Shown here: one piece after another, positions 10,573 to 19,957 of the stretch
How positions within the stretch are numbered: the stretch's first letter is position 1
Layout of the letters: the number at the start of each line of letters is the position of its first letter
From: Algoriphagus sp.
GTDB lineage: Bacteria; Bacteroidota; Bacteroidia; Cytophagales; Cyclobacteriaceae
Assembly (NCBI GenBank): GCA_029945945.1
Contig: JAQSDM010000001.1
Location: 105,986 to 169,985, forward strand
Length of the DNA: 64,000 bases
Direction of reading: 5' to 3'
Position numbers and translations under genes: made by a program
The notes under the pieces: generated by a model
Told to the model about the DNA's origin: nothing
Seen by the model: only the letters and a program-made list of their open reading frames with translations
Databases searched by the model: none

Positions 10573-10905
10573 ATGGGCAATTTGGACAGGTTACAACTTC
10601 TTCTTCAATTCACCAAGGAAGAACCGGAAAACCCTTTCAATTGGTATGCTTTAGCCTTAGAGTATTCAAACTCCGATCAGGCAAAAACAGCTGAAATTTT
10701 TGATAACCTTTTAAAATCTCACCCTGAATATCTGCCCACCTATTACACTTCAGCTCAGTTTTTTTCCGAGCAAATTGATCTGGAAAAAGCCAAAGAAATA
10801 TTTGAAAAAGGAATTTTGCTTGCTGGAAAGTTGAAAGAAGAGAAAGCTTTGAAGGAATTGAAAAATGCCTACCAAAACTTCCTCTTCGAAAATGATTTTG
10901 ATTAG
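10573..10905 (+). CDS. Small TPR-like protein
   Basis: A 110-residue soluble protein with no signal peptide. It is almost entirely helical, with tetratricopeptide-like spacing: NPFNWYALALEYSNSDQAKTA, then HPEYLPTYYTSAQFFSEQ, then LEKAKEIFEKGILLA. This suggests two to three TPR units and a protein-binding role; no specific partner can be named. It is divergent from etfB and its stop is directly adjacent to the end of the convergent patatin gene (1 bp gap). Confidence 0.85.
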   Translation: MGNLDRLQLLLQFTKEEPENPFNWYALALEYSNSDQAKTAEIFDNLLKSHPEYLPTYYTSAQFFSEQIDLEKAKEIFEKGILLAGKLKEEKALKELKNAYQNFLFENDFD

Positions 10906-10906
10906 G

Positions 10907-12079
10907 CTACACTTTAAAAACCTCTGGAAAATGAGATTCTTTCACTTCCTGAGCGCCGGCCATATAACCCAAATCATATAACTTTTGGCAATTTTTTGCA
11001 TTATCCATAGCTGCAAGATCATCGATCTCTTTTTGAGAATAGGGCTTTAATGGCTTGAATCGAGCATTCATATCTTCCACGTCTAAAAATACATTATACC
11101 TCAGATAGTGGAGAAGCCCCTCTTTTCTTCCTGGTTCATCGCTCAGGATGTCTTCACTTAAGACCCCAACTTCTCTGTCAATCTCATAAGCTGTTGGCGA
11201 CCTGGAGAGCCATTGCATCATCATTTGATTTTGCCAACTGGCGTCCTGCATAAACATTTCGGGCAGGTTTGCAGCCCAATCCAATAGGTGGCTTTTTCCG
11301 ATTTTTTGAGGCAATTTTTTGAACTTAGTCATTCCGGTACCCACCGAAACAACCATGAGTTTATCTTCCCCCATTTGCCAGTGGTAAGGAAAACCTTTCA
11401 AAGTTGCAACCATCAAAAGCTGTAATGCGGGATTATTAGCCATACTTACTCCCCCATCAACAAATGCCGCAAATCCATTATCTCCTCCAACTTCGATCGA
11501 TTGAGGAAGAAAATAGGTTGGAGCTGCGGCACTAGCTCTGACACATTTCCAAATTGGAATAGCTTTATTATTTCCATGGCCTGAATCATAAAATTTGCCT
11601 TTTGGATGATTGTTTAAGGGCCAAACACTATTTGTATCTGCTCGCTTTGCCACGATGCAAAGTGCCGTTTTCACCTTTTTTTGGTCGCCTAAAAGAGTGT
11701 CTCCAAAGACATTTTTCAATTCCTCTTCAAGTGCGGCATCATCGTATTTACTTTTGATCAGGTTGTCCAATTCAAAAATTCGATACCATTTATATTTCTT
11801 ACCAAAGATTTTTGTACCCAACTCGAAGTATTTCTGTGTGATCTCATCCACTGTCATACCTATCGCCAGAGCTGCCGCGATAATTGAACCTGTACTCGTA
11901 CCGCCGATCAGATCAAAATAATCTGCAAGCAAAAGCTTGTCATTTTTGTGTTGTTTTCGAAGTAAGTCTTCAATATGCTTAAGGTAGCCCAATGAAAGCG
12001 CTCCTCTAATTCCGCCTCCATCAAGGGCGAGGATTCGTTTTGGACCTTTGGGATCTAATTTTTCTGCCAATGTTTTCAT
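10907..12079 (-). CDS. Patatin-like phospholipase
   Basis: A 390-residue patatin-family acyl hydrolase with the Ser-Asp dyad. The oxyanion loop DGGGIRGALSLGYL is at about residues 20-33, the nucleophile elbow is GGTSTGS at about 59-65, and the catalytic Asp is in DGGVSMANNP. No signal peptide is seen, so it probably acts on membrane lipids from the cytoplasm. Some patatins of this type (CapV) are CBASS effectors, but no cyclase or other CBASS gene is adjacent, so a housekeeping lipase is more likely. It is divergent from the small unknown gene at 12174. Confidence 0.92.
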   Translation of the reverse strand: MKTLAEKLDPKGPKRILALDGGGIRGALSLGYLKHIEDLLRKQHKNDKLLLADYFDLIGGTSTGSIIAAALAIGMTVDEITQKYFELGTKIFGKKYKWYRIFELDNLIKSKYDDAALEEELKNVFGDTLLGDQKKVKTALCIVAKRADTNSVWPLNNHPKGKFYDSGHGNNKAIPIWKCVRASAAAPTYFLPQSIEVGGDNGFAAFVDGGVSMANNPALQLLMVATLKGFPYHWQMGEDKLMVVSVGTGMTKFKKLPQKIGKSHLLDWAANLPEMFMQDASWQNQMMMQWLSRSPTAYEIDREVGVLSEDILSDEPGRKEGLLHYLRYNVFLDVEDMNARFKPLKPYSQKEIDDLAAMDNAKNCQKLYDLGYMAGAQEVKESHFPEVFKV

Positions 12080-12173
12080 AAAAATGTGAGTTTCTGAAAG
12101 AGTTTAGAAAAGATTTCATAACCAATTTAGTAAATTGAATCTCAGCACTTTCACTTTGAAAACGATTTTTCAT

Positions 12174-12659
12174 ATGATCTCCCAAAAAGAAATCCTGTCC
12201 CATTTTTTACCCATTTTAGAGAAAAATGGGGAGCACTTTAAAAAGTTCACTTTAGTAAGAGCTAAAAAAGCTGAACCTGGAACCTGGATAATAACCAAAA
12301 CTTCCGATGGGGTTGAAACAAAAAATCAGGCAAAACAAGGTGATATGTTGGTCGAAAACCAGACTAGTTCCTTTGAGCAATATCTTGTAAAACAGGAAAC
12401 TTTTTCAAAAAAATATGAAATCGAACAATCCTTGGAGCGGGGCTGGGCGACTTATCGGCCAATCGGTGAAATATTGGCTTACCGAGTTTCAAATGTCGAT
12501 TTCGAATTTTTCGGAGTGGTAGATCTCCTTGAATTTGAAGCTCCATGGGGCGAAACAACGGTTGTAAAACCCGGAGATTATCTCGTCACTTCTCCCGAAA
12601 AAAATGAGATTTACCGGATTGCTCAAAAAGAATTTGGTGAAACTTATAAGAAGGCTTAA
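12174..12659 (+). CDS. Unknown protein with an internally duplicated GD-x-LV motif
   Basis: A 161-residue soluble protein of unknown function. The ATG at 12174 is preferred over an in-frame ATG-less extension from 12135. The sequence seems to contain two copies of one small module: residues about 35-83 with GDMLVENQTSSFEQYLV and FSKKYE, and about 110-160 with GDYLVTSPEKNEIYRI and FGETYK. This resembles the short C-terminal PGDWLV...F..TYE modules found in assorted bacterial and phage proteins, but I cannot name the family. It converges on the dehydrogenase gene with a 4-base overlap of stops. Confidence 0.75.
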   Translation: MISQKEILSHFLPILEKNGEHFKKFTLVRAKKAEPGTWIITKTSDGVETKNQAKQGDMLVENQTSSFEQYLVKQETFSKKYEIEQSLERGWATYRPIGEILAYRVSNVDFEFFGVVDLLEFEAPWGETTVVKPGDYLVTSPEKNEIYRIAQKEFGETYKKA

Positions 12660-13657
12660 GGCTTCAAAATTATCTTGCCCATTTGCTCACCGGCTCTCAT
12701 TCGGTCAAATGCATCAATCGCTTTTTCCAACGGGAAAACCTGATCAATTACCGGGTGAATCTCTTTTTGCTCAATCAGTTGAATCATCTTTCTAAAATCT
12801 TTATCGGAACCCATGGTGCTTCCCATGATTTTAAGCTGATTCCAGAAAATCCGTCTTGCTTCTAATTTTCCCGGATTTCCTCTGGTAGCTCCATAAAAAA
12901 CAATTCTTCCTCCTGGCTTACAAACCTGGATTAGTTGGTTGAAAGAATCTCCCGCAGCTCCGTCAATAATAAGATCAAATCCTCCTTGGGTCGCTTCTAT
13001 CGCCTTATCAACCCAATTTGGATTGGTATAATCGAATCCAAAGGAAGCTCCCATTTTAAGACCTTTTTTAATTTTATCAGGACTGCTGCTGCTGATCGAT
13101 ACTTTGGCACCAAGAGCTAATGCAAACTGAGCTGCAAATTGAGCCACCCCACCTCCAAAACCCGTAATGAGGACATTTTCATCATCCTCCAACTGACCTT
13201 GGTAAGTCAAAGCCCGATAAGCGGTGAGGCCGGCCAGAGGCAAAGCAGCTGCTTCTTCCCAGGTAAGATGATCCGGTTTTTGATACAATCGATCCACCGG
13301 AACGACCACGTTTTCCGCAAAAGTACCATTTCGGGGCATTCCCAAAATCTCAAAATTCTTTCCCTGAACACTTTGCTTGTCCCCCCAATTTATAGAAGCA
13401 TTGATGATTACTTCTTTTCCAATCCAAGAGGTATCTACTCCTTTTGCTACCTCAGAAACTACTCCGGCACCATCAGAACCAAGTATTATCCCACTTTTTA
13501 GATTTGGGTATAAGCCTTGTCTGCTCCATTCATCCCGATGATTTAGTGCAGCTGCTTTGATTTTTACTCTTACTTCACCCGGACCTATAATCGATTCCTG
13601 AACATCGGTCAGACTGATCTTCTCTTTCGAATCCAAGTTTAGGACAATGGCTTTCAT
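12656..13657 (-). CDS. Zinc-type alcohol dehydrogenase/quinone oxidoreductase (MDR superfamily)
   Basis: A 333-residue medium-chain dehydrogenase/reductase. The GroES-like N-terminal half contains AAALNHRDEWSRQGLYP and the conserved LPLAGLTAYRAL helix; the Rossmann half has ITGFGGGVAQFAAQFALALGA. The residues at the usual structural zinc-binding cysteine cluster are absent, so it is closer to the NADPH:quinone oxidoreductase branch. Substrate unknown. It lies 10 bp after dnaB on the same strand, so it may be read from the dnaB promoter. Confidence 0.9.
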   Translation of the reverse strand: MKAIVLNLDSKEKISLTDVQESIIGPGEVRVKIKAAALNHRDEWSRQGLYPNLKSGIILGSDGAGVVSEVAKGVDTSWIGKEVIINASINWGDKQSVQGKNFEILGMPRNGTFAENVVVPVDRLYQKPDHLTWEEAAALPLAGLTAYRALTYQGQLEDDENVLITGFGGGVAQFAAQFALALGAKVSISSSSPDKIKKGLKMGASFGFDYTNPNWVDKAIEATQGGFDLIIDGAAGDSFNQLIQVCKPGGRIVFYGATRGNPGKLEARRIFWNQLKIMGSTMGSDKDFRKMIQLIEQKEIHPVIDQVFPLEKAIDAFDRMRAGEQMGKIILKP

Positions 13658-13667
13658 TCTTTTTAGA

Positions 13668-15248
13668 TTAGAATTGAGTAGGCTTTGATCCTTTGTTCAT
13701 CAGGTCATCTGTATCGTCTTCATTTGCTCGACTTTGAAGCTTGATCGTATTTCCGGCATCAAACTGAGAGATCCCGCTGGATTGACTTACAAAGTTTTGG
13801 CCATACATAGGCTCTTTCGAGCCCATATTCTGTCCTCCGAAATTATCGAGATCTGTGAATTTGGTGAAACGACCGATAAATCGAAGTTTGACTGTATCGA
13901 GAGATCCATTTCTGTGTTTGGCGATAATTACTTCTCCGACACCCTGAGTAGAATTATGATCTTCATCTTCCGTAATTCCATAGTATTCAGGTCGATAAAG
14001 GAACATAACCATATCCGCATCCTGCTCGATAGCTCCTGATTCTCTCAAATCCGAAAGTTGCGGACGCTTATCGCCTCCTCTGGTTTCTACAGCTCTTGAA
14101 AGCTGCGAAAGTGCAATTACCGGCACGCTGAGTTCCTTTGCGATCTTTTTGAGCGCCCTGGAAATACTGGCAATTTCCTGTTCACGATTACCTCCGAAAT
14201 TTCCACCCTTGGAATCGCCCGACATCAACTGCAAGTAGTCAATAACGATCATTTGAATATCGTGCTGAGCTTTCAGTTTTCGGCATTTTGCCCGGAGTTC
14301 CAAAATGGAAAGAGCTGGAGTATCATCCACGAAAAGTGGCGCTTTTGAAAGTTTGGCTGTCTTATGAACCAACTGAGCCCACTCGTGGTCAGCAAGTTGA
14401 CCCTTTTTGATTTTTTCTGAATCCAGTTCAGCTTCGGCTGCAATCAGTCGATTTACCAACTGGATGGAGGACATTTCAAGAGAAAAAATAGCCACAGGAC
14501 GATTGTGATCCACCGCGGCATTTCTCAAAACTGAAAGGACAAAGGCCGTCTTACCCATTGCAGGACGAGCTGCGATGATCACCAAGTCAGATTTTTGCCA
14601 ACCCGAAGTCACCCGATCTAGTGCTGTGAATCCTGAAGGAACGCCCGTCAAACCATCTTTTTGATGTTTTCTGATTTCCATCTCAGCGATAGCCTCACGC
14701 ATGATGGTCTTCATGTCGGAATAATTCTTCCGGATATTTTTCTCAGAGATTTGGAAAAGACTCTGCTCCATCTTATCCAAAAGCTCAAAAACGTCCGTTG
14801 TTTCTTCGTAAGCATCGCGCTGGATTTCCGATGAAATACGGATCATTTCCCGTTTGATCGCTTGCTCAGTGATGATCCTTGCGTGGTATTCAATATTGGC
14901 TGCAGAAGCGACTTTCGAAGTCAGTTCTGTCACATAAAATGCTCCGCCTGCAATCTCTAGCGTTCCGGTTTTCCTCAATTGTGTGGTCACGGTAAGCAAA
15001 TCTATCGGCTGAGTATCGGTGAAAAGATCCAAAATCGCCTGAAAAATCACCTGATGAGAATCTTTGTAGAAGCTCTCCACTTTCAGGATATCGATGACGT
15101 TTGTCAATGCATCTTTCTCCAACATCAATGCTCCCAAAACTGCCTCCTCCAGGTCTGTGGCCTGCGGGGGCACTTTTCCAAGCATACTCGTATTTTCGTA
15201 AGAAGGCTTTTTTCGGGTGATCAAAGGATTGGGTCTTTTCTCGTTCAT
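13668..15248 (-). CDS. dnaB: Replicative DNA helicase DnaB
   Basis: A 526-residue hexameric replicative helicase. The N-terminal primase-interacting domain (PPQATDLEEAVLGALMLEKDAL) is followed by the RecA-like ATPase domain: Walker A RPAMGKT near residue 227, Walker B IVIDYLQLM, and the SQLSRAVETRG and LSDLRESGAIEQDAD motifs. No intein interrupts it. The last 60 residues are Ser/Gln/Asn-rich and probably disordered. Normal chromosomal dnaB; neighbouring genes do not suggest a phage copy. Confidence 0.97.
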   Translation of the reverse strand: MNEKRPNPLITRKKPSYENTSMLGKVPPQATDLEEAVLGALMLEKDALTNVIDILKVESFYKDSHQVIFQAILDLFTDTQPIDLLTVTTQLRKTGTLEIAGGAFYVTELTSKVASAANIEYHARIITEQAIKREMIRISSEIQRDAYEETTDVFELLDKMEQSLFQISEKNIRKNYSDMKTIMREAIAEMEIRKHQKDGLTGVPSGFTALDRVTSGWQKSDLVIIAARPAMGKTAFVLSVLRNAAVDHNRPVAIFSLEMSSIQLVNRLIAAEAELDSEKIKKGQLADHEWAQLVHKTAKLSKAPLFVDDTPALSILELRAKCRKLKAQHDIQMIVIDYLQLMSGDSKGGNFGGNREQEIASISRALKKIAKELSVPVIALSQLSRAVETRGGDKRPQLSDLRESGAIEQDADMVMFLYRPEYYGITEDEDHNSTQGVGEVIIAKHRNGSLDTVKLRFIGRFTKFTDLDNFGGQNMGSKEPMYGQNFVSQSSGISQFDAGNTIKLQSRANEDDTDDLMNKGSKPTQF

Positions 15249-15349
15249 GGTAACAAATGTATAGGTCTTGAGTCAGGAGTTTTAAACAACTTTTACCCAA
15301 GTTATCAACAAGGCAAAGCCTCAAAAATCAAGCCTCGTAAGGTTTCCGG

Positions 15350-16033
15350 TTATTTATAGTAGACTCCGTTTCGGTAGCCTCTGAACATGCTGCAAAGCAT
15401 CGCCCAGGTGAAGTGCCAAAGCATTTCGGAAAGCGGGATATTCAGTAATTTATAGCCCAAAACGGGTTTGTCAAGCATTCCGTATTTATCCCAAAAGTGG
15501 GGGAAAAGCAGGTTGAAATTCAGGTAATAGATGGCTAAAGAAACCGCCAAAGTGGCAAAAGCTGAGATAATCGAAAGTCGTATCAAATCCGGTCTCTGAA
15601 ACCAGATATAAACCGAAAGTAGAAAAAACGTGAGGAAAGTGACGTAACCTGAATGAATCCCTAAAACCACGCTGAACAAAGTTAAACTTCCGCAACCGAT
15701 CAGGAAAAGGATAAAGAAATCCCTGTTTCTGGCTCCGGTATGCTTTTCGAAGTCAATTTCTTTTCTGGTAAAGGAAGAATGGATGTACCCACCCACTCCG
15801 AAAAGCGCAAATCCTATAATGTAATCCTCAATCCCGACAATCCCCTCTCCAAACAAAGTGGGTGGCCTCCAGTAATCCCTGAAATACCAGTATTCAGCGA
15901 GGATACCCATGATGCCGCCTACCAAGCCAACTCTTACCATTCCGCTCTTCCATGGGTTTTTCAAATAAATGAAGGCCCATACAAGCATATAGAGAACGGA
16001 AAGTGACAGGTAAGCGTATTTATCAGGAAACAT
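15350..16033 (-). CDS. Polytopic membrane protein of unknown function
   Basis: About 227 residues with six to seven predicted transmembrane segments. I prefer the ATG at 16033 (MFPDKYAYLSLSVLYML) because it begins the first hydrophobic segment; an ATG at 16078 would add 15 residues. Residues about 55-95 (WYFRDYWRPPTLFG, GIEDYIIGFALFGVGGYI) vaguely resemble the E-D-containing helices of lycopene cyclase (CarR-type) domains, but the match is not strong enough to name it. It stands alone between dnaB and mpl. Confidence 0.7.
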   Translation of the reverse strand: MFPDKYAYLSLSVLYMLVWAFIYLKNPWKSGMVRVGLVGGIMGILAEYWYFRDYWRPPTLFGEGIVGIEDYIIGFALFGVGGYIHSSFTRKEIDFEKHTGARNRDFFILFLIGCGSLTLFSVVLGIHSGYVTFLTFFLLSVYIWFQRPDLIRLSIISAFATLAVSLAIYYLNFNLLFPHFWDKYGMLDKPVLGYKLLNIPLSEMLWHFTWAMLCSMFRGYRNGVYYK

Positions 16034-16131
16034 TAAAAGGTAATTTTGGCTCGAAAATAAAGAAAAACCTGTCCCCAAAAAAAATGTCGGGAATCAGAAA
16101 GGTAAGTCTGCCTGCTCCCGAGTTTTATTTT

Positions 16132-16139
16132 TAAGTTTG
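16132..16139 (+). promoter_or_regulatory. Possible -7 box of the mpl promoter
   Basis: TAAGTTTG matches the Bacteroidota -7 consensus TAnnTTTG, 32 bases before the mpl ATG; a CTG lies about 21 bases upstream at the -33 position. Divergent from the membrane-protein gene. Confidence 0.35.
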
Positions 16140-16171
16140 AAAGAGAAAGTAAAAACTGATCAATCCCAATT

Positions 16172-17527
16172 ATGAAAAAATATCATTTCATCGCAATCGG
16201 AGGCGCCGTGATGCATAATCTAGCTTTGGCACTGGTAAGCAAAGGCTATCAGGTCAGCGGTTCCGATGATGAAATCTATGAACCTTCCAGAACCCGTTTG
16301 GAAAAAGCAGGAATTTTGCCTGCCCAATACGGTTGGTATCCGGAGAAAATCACTTCCGATCTGGACGGAATCATCCTTGGGATGCATGCTCGAATCGATA
16401 ATCCTGAACTGATTAAAGCCCAGGAAATAGGAATTCCGGTTTTCTCATTCCCTGAATTCATTTACAACCAAAGCATTGACAAAAAGCGGGTTGTAATCGC
16501 AGGTTCCCATGGAAAAACCTCAATTACTTCGATCATCCTTCATGTTCTGAAAGACCAAAAGGTTGATTTTGATTATCTCGTGGGTGCTCAGATCGAAGGA
16601 TTTAATTTGATGGTTCGATTATCGGATGCTCCGGTTATAATCATCGAAGGAGATGAATATCTGACTTCCCCGCTGGATCGTACTCCAAAGTTTTTCCATT
16701 ATAAACACGACATCGCTTTGGTTTCCGGAATCGCCTGGGATCACTTCAATGTTTTTCCGGACTTCGAAGAGTACAAGGCTCAGTTTACTGAACTGATGAG
16801 CAGAACTCCGGATTCGGGAGAACTCATTTATTGCGAAGCTGATCCGCTGGTGAAGGAAGCCGCCGAGAAAGTCAGCATAAAAGCTAAAAAAACTCCCTAC
16901 AAAGCTCATCCTGCTCAGATTAAAAACGGAAAGACTTTTCTGGAAACCCCTTCAGGCTTGATTCAGATTGAGATTTTCGGAGAGCATAATCTTCAAAATC
17001 TTCAAGGAGCGATGAATATTTGCAGGTCGCTGGGACTTTCGGATGATCAGTTTTATACCTCCATTCAGAATTTCAAAGGAGCTGCCAAGCGCCAGGAATT
17101 ATTGGCTAAGGGTGAGAACTCTAGTTTGTTCCGCGATTTTGCCCATGCTCCTTCCAAACTTCAGGCTACCGTAAATGCTGTCAAAGCACAGTTTCCTGAA
17201 AGAAAATTAGTCGCTGTCCAAGAACTACACACCTATTCTTCGCTTAACAAAGCCTTTTTGCCTAACTATGCAGGCTCGATGAAATCTGCGGATATTGCCG
17301 TCATCTATTTGAATCCTCATGCCGTGGCTTTGAAAAAACTCGAATTGATGGATGAGGATACTTTGCGAACCGGATTTGAAAGGTCCGATCTGAAATTATT
17401 TACAGATAGTGCTGAACTGAAAGAATATCTTTTGGCTCAGGACTATTCCGATTCTAACTTACTTTTGATGAGTTCCGGTAACTATGACAACATGGACTTG
17501 GAGGGAATCAAAGCAAAATTTAACTAA
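16172..17527 (+). CDS. mpl: UDP-N-acetylmuramate:L-alanyl-gamma-D-glutamyl-meso-diaminopimelate ligase
   Basis: A 451-residue Mur-ligase family protein. It recycles murein tripeptide onto UDP-MurNAc in the cytoplasm. The nucleotide-binding loop GSHGKTS is near residues 111-117. Distinguishing Mpl from MurC: the sequence EGDEYLTSPLDRTPKFFHYKHDIALVSGIAWDHFNVFP is of the Mpl type, where the central domain carries an EGDEYDT-like stretch and a WDHxNVFP motif. It is followed after 2 bases by a DnaQ-like exonuclease gene, so the two are cotranscribed. Confidence 0.9.
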   Translation: MKKYHFIAIGGAVMHNLALALVSKGYQVSGSDDEIYEPSRTRLEKAGILPAQYGWYPEKITSDLDGIILGMHARIDNPELIKAQEIGIPVFSFPEFIYNQSIDKKRVVIAGSHGKTSITSIILHVLKDQKVDFDYLVGAQIEGFNLMVRLSDAPVIIIEGDEYLTSPLDRTPKFFHYKHDIALVSGIAWDHFNVFPDFEEYKAQFTELMSRTPDSGELIYCEADPLVKEAAEKVSIKAKKTPYKAHPAQIKNGKTFLETPSGLIQIEIFGEHNLQNLQGAMNICRSLGLSDDQFYTSIQNFKGAAKRQELLAKGENSSLFRDFAHAPSKLQATVNAVKAQFPERKLVAVQELHTYSSLNKAFLPNYAGSMKSADIAVIYLNPHAVALKKLELMDEDTLRTGFERSDLKLFTDSAELKEYLLAQDYSDSNLLLMSSGNYDNMDLEGIKAKFN

Positions 17528-17529
17528 CC

Positions 17530-18336
17530 ATGCGTTTAAACTTAAGGAATTCAATAGCATTTTTTGACCTGGAAGCTACCGGGATAAATGTTTCTACTGA
17601 CAGGATCGTAGAGATTTCCATCGTAAAACTCCATCCGGACGGAGGTCAGGAAATTCTCACCAAACGTGTAAACCCGGGAATTCCGATACCTTTGGAGGCC
17701 TCGCTTATTCATGGGATTTATGATAAGGATGTCAAAAACGAACCAACCTTCAAGGATTTGGCGAAGGAGCTCCAACTGTTTTTTGGTCAGGCAGACCTGG
17801 CAGGATTCAATGTTCTGAAGTATGATATTCCGCTTTTGGTCGAAGAATTTCTTCGGGCAGGAATTGATTTTGACCTCGAAAAAAGGAATTTGCTGGATGC
17901 TCAAAAGATTTTCTTCCTGATGGAAAAGAGAAATCTCACCGCAGCATATCAGTTTTATTGTGGTCGAAAGCTTGAAAATGCACACAGTGCCGAAGCGGAT
18001 ACCCTAGCTACCTTAGATGTATTCAAAGCTCAAATCGAACGATACCTGGGTGAAGAAGTAGAAGATCTTCAGGGAAATAAGGTGGGAGTCTTTGAAAATG
18101 ACATGAAAAAAATCCATGAACTCGTCAACGAGAAGATGGTTGACCTTGCCGGAAGATTTGTTTTCAACAATGACGGTCAGGAAATCTTCAACTTTGGCAA
18201 GCACAAGGGAAAAACCATCGAGCAAGTCTTCAAAGAAGAACCGGGATATTACGATTGGATGATGCGGGGAGATTTTCCTCTGGATACCAAAAGGAAACTG
18301 ACTCAGGTCAAGTTAAGAGGATTTACTAACAGATAA
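17530..18336 (+). CDS. DnaQ-like 3'-5' exonuclease with C-terminal ExoX-like domain
   Basis: A 268-residue DEDDh exonuclease. Exo I is FFDLEATG with Asp13 and Glu15, Exo II is in AGFNVLKYDIP, and Exo III is HSAEAD (His152, Asp157). After residue 195 a second small domain (NFGKHKGKTIEQVFKEEPGYYDWMM) matches the C-terminal domain seen in exodeoxyribonuclease X-like and other quorum-of-repair proteins. This makes a repair or proofreading-accessory exonuclease more likely than the Pol III epsilon subunit. It sits 2 bp after mpl. Confidence 0.9.
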   Translation: MRLNLRNSIAFFDLEATGINVSTDRIVEISIVKLHPDGGQEILTKRVNPGIPIPLEASLIHGIYDKDVKNEPTFKDLAKELQLFFGQADLAGFNVLKYDIPLLVEEFLRAGIDFDLEKRNLLDAQKIFFLMEKRNLTAAYQFYCGRKLENAHSAEADTLATLDVFKAQIERYLGEEVEDLQGNKVGVFENDMKKIHELVNEKMVDLAGRFVFNNDGQEIFNFGKHKGKTIEQVFKEEPGYYDWMMRGDFPLDTKRKLTQVKLRGFTNR

Positions 18337-18457
18337 AGTGGCTGGAAGATCGAAGACGGAAGACCGAAGAAATCTAGAATTCAGCCATTCAGTCGTTCCT
18401 CTTTGATCGATATTGTGGCATAGAAGCTGACATTCAGATTTATACTATTTGCATAAA

Positions 18458-18490
18458 AAAAAACCCGGAAGTAATTCCGGGTTTTTTATT
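18458..18490 (+). terminator. Rho-independent terminator after mpl-exonuclease
   Basis: Stem AACCCGGAA/TTCCGGGTT with a short loop, flanked by an A-run and followed by a T-run, about 120 bases after the exonuclease stop. Confidence 0.75.
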
Positions 18491-18566
18491 GGTAAGTCTA
18501 ATGTCTTAATACTTTATTCTTTTCTCTTGCCTTTCAATTGATACTTTGTACTTAATACTTTATCAA

Positions 18567-19355
18567 TCAAGGCTTATAATATTTCAATGCTTCCGCCATT
18601 TGAGAGTTCAGCTTTTCAATTCGGTTCGCTGGTCCGGGGTGAGTAGACAAAAACTCAGGCGGTGCTTGTCCACCTGCGGCTGCCATTCTTTCCCAAAAAA
18701 TCGGAGCTTGGCGGGGATCATACCCTGCCATTGCCATAAAAATCAAACCCATTTCGTCTGCTTCCAACTCATGCTTTCTTGAGAAACTCAACATTCCCAA
18801 TTCACTTCCGATTCCTACTGATTGCAATAAAATATTTTGTGTCAAGGAAGGATTCTGACCAATCGCGGTAGAAAGCACCCCAGCACCAAAGTTGGTCACC
18901 AAACCGGTTGACATTCTTTCTCTTGCATGAGCGGCTACAGCGTGCGCAATTTCATGCCCCATTACTACGGCTACACCAGCTTCATCTTTCGCCACAGGCA
19001 TGATCCCTGTATAAAAAGCAACTTTGCCACCCGGCATACACCAAGCGTTTACATCGGCGCTTTCCAGCAGATTAAACTCCCAATTAAACTCTTTAACGAG
19101 GTCAGTATATCCCTCAGAAATCAGGTATGATTCCACTGCTTTGGCCATTTTGTTCCCCACTTTGAGAACTCTCTGACCGTCACTTGTTCCATTTACAACT
19201 TTGCTTTCCTTTATTACTTTAGAATATTCCTCATTGACAAGTGGCTGTATTTCTCCACTTGAAACAAGAGAGAGTTGGCTTCTTCCCGTCAGTGGAACTG
19301 TAGCGCAAGCATACGCCGAAAGCCCTACGACGAAAATTAATAGTATCTTTTTCAT
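18567..19355 (-). CDS. M48 family metallopeptidase lipoprotein
   Basis: A 262-residue zinc protease. The N-terminus is a lipoprotein signal with lipobox SAYAC, placing it in a periplasmic membrane. The zinc motif is HEIAH in MGHEIAHAVAAHARE, and the third ligand Glu lies in HELEADEMGL. The fold resembles the LoiP/YcaL-type M48C group, involved in outer-membrane protein quality control in other bacteria. It appears to be monocistronic. Confidence 0.93.
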   Translation of the reverse strand: MKKILLIFVVGLSAYACATVPLTGRSQLSLVSSGEIQPLVNEEYSKVIKESKVVNGTSDGQRVLKVGNKMAKAVESYLISEGYTDLVKEFNWEFNLLESADVNAWCMPGGKVAFYTGIMPVAKDEAGVAVVMGHEIAHAVAAHARERMSTGLVTNFGAGVLSTAIGQNPSLTQNILLQSVGIGSELGMLSFSRKHELEADEMGLIFMAMAGYDPRQAPIFWERMAAAGGQAPPEFLSTHPGPANRIEKLNSQMAEALKYYKP

Positions 19356-19450
19356 TGGTAGTTTGATTAATCTAAAAGTGAAATTTCAAAAAGAGTACCA
19401 AGGTTCAGCCATCAAGTAAATTTTAGTATTTTCATTAAAATTATTCTTAG

Positions 19451-19957
19451 ATGCAAAAATCAATTCCAGCTTCAAACCTCACTCCGGCAGCTAAAAACTA
19501 CCTTGGGAAAATGACCAGCCCCTTTATTTTTTGGTGGGCAATGCTTTTTAAACTTCCATCTGCAGTTTTTTGGAGACTGAAAATCAAAAGCCTCAGCCCC
19601 GAAAAGAGCGAAGTTACAATCCCTTATTTTTGGAGAAGTCAAAACCCGTTTAAGTCGATCTATTTCGCAGCTTTGGCCGGAGCAGCCGAACTGAGTACAG
19701 GAGCTCTTTGCCAGTTAGCCATTGCAGGAAAGGGGCAGTTCAGCATGCTGGTTGTAGATTTCAAAGCTGAATATCACAAGAAAGCAAACCAGAAAATCAC
19801 TTTTACATGTGATCAGGGAGCTGAACTTTTCCAATTGATAGATGGGATGAAAGCGGGGGATACAGGCCAGTTGATGATGGTTTCTACGGGCAAAAATCCT
19901 TCGGGTGAAATTGTGGCAAAATTCTATGTCACCTGGTCTTTCAAGCGCAAAGCTTAA
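19451..19957 (+). CDS. DUF4442 hotdog-fold protein (putative thioesterase)
   Basis: A 168-residue soluble protein of the DUF4442 group, a hotdog-fold family related to acyl-CoA thioesterases. Key stretches are VTIPYFWRSQNPFKSIYFAALAGAAELSTG, where the central helix and active-site face lie, and VVDFKAEYHKKANQKITF. Substrate is unknown. Its stop overlaps the stop of the convergent gene at 19954 by 4 bases. Confidence 0.85.
   Translation: MQKSIPASNLTPAAKNYLGKMTSPFIFWWAMLFKLPSAVFWRLKIKSLSPEKSEVTIPYFWRSQNPFKSIYFAALAGAAELSTGALCQLAIAGKGQFSMLVVDFKAEYHKKANQKITFTCDQGAELFQLIDGMKAGDTGQLMMVSTGKNPSGEIVAKFYVTWSFKRKA

Noticed and set aside
10907..12079. Patatin-like protein as a CBASS (CapV) effector
   Set aside because: No CD-NTase, HORMA or other defence gene is adjacent; the surroundings are housekeeping genes.
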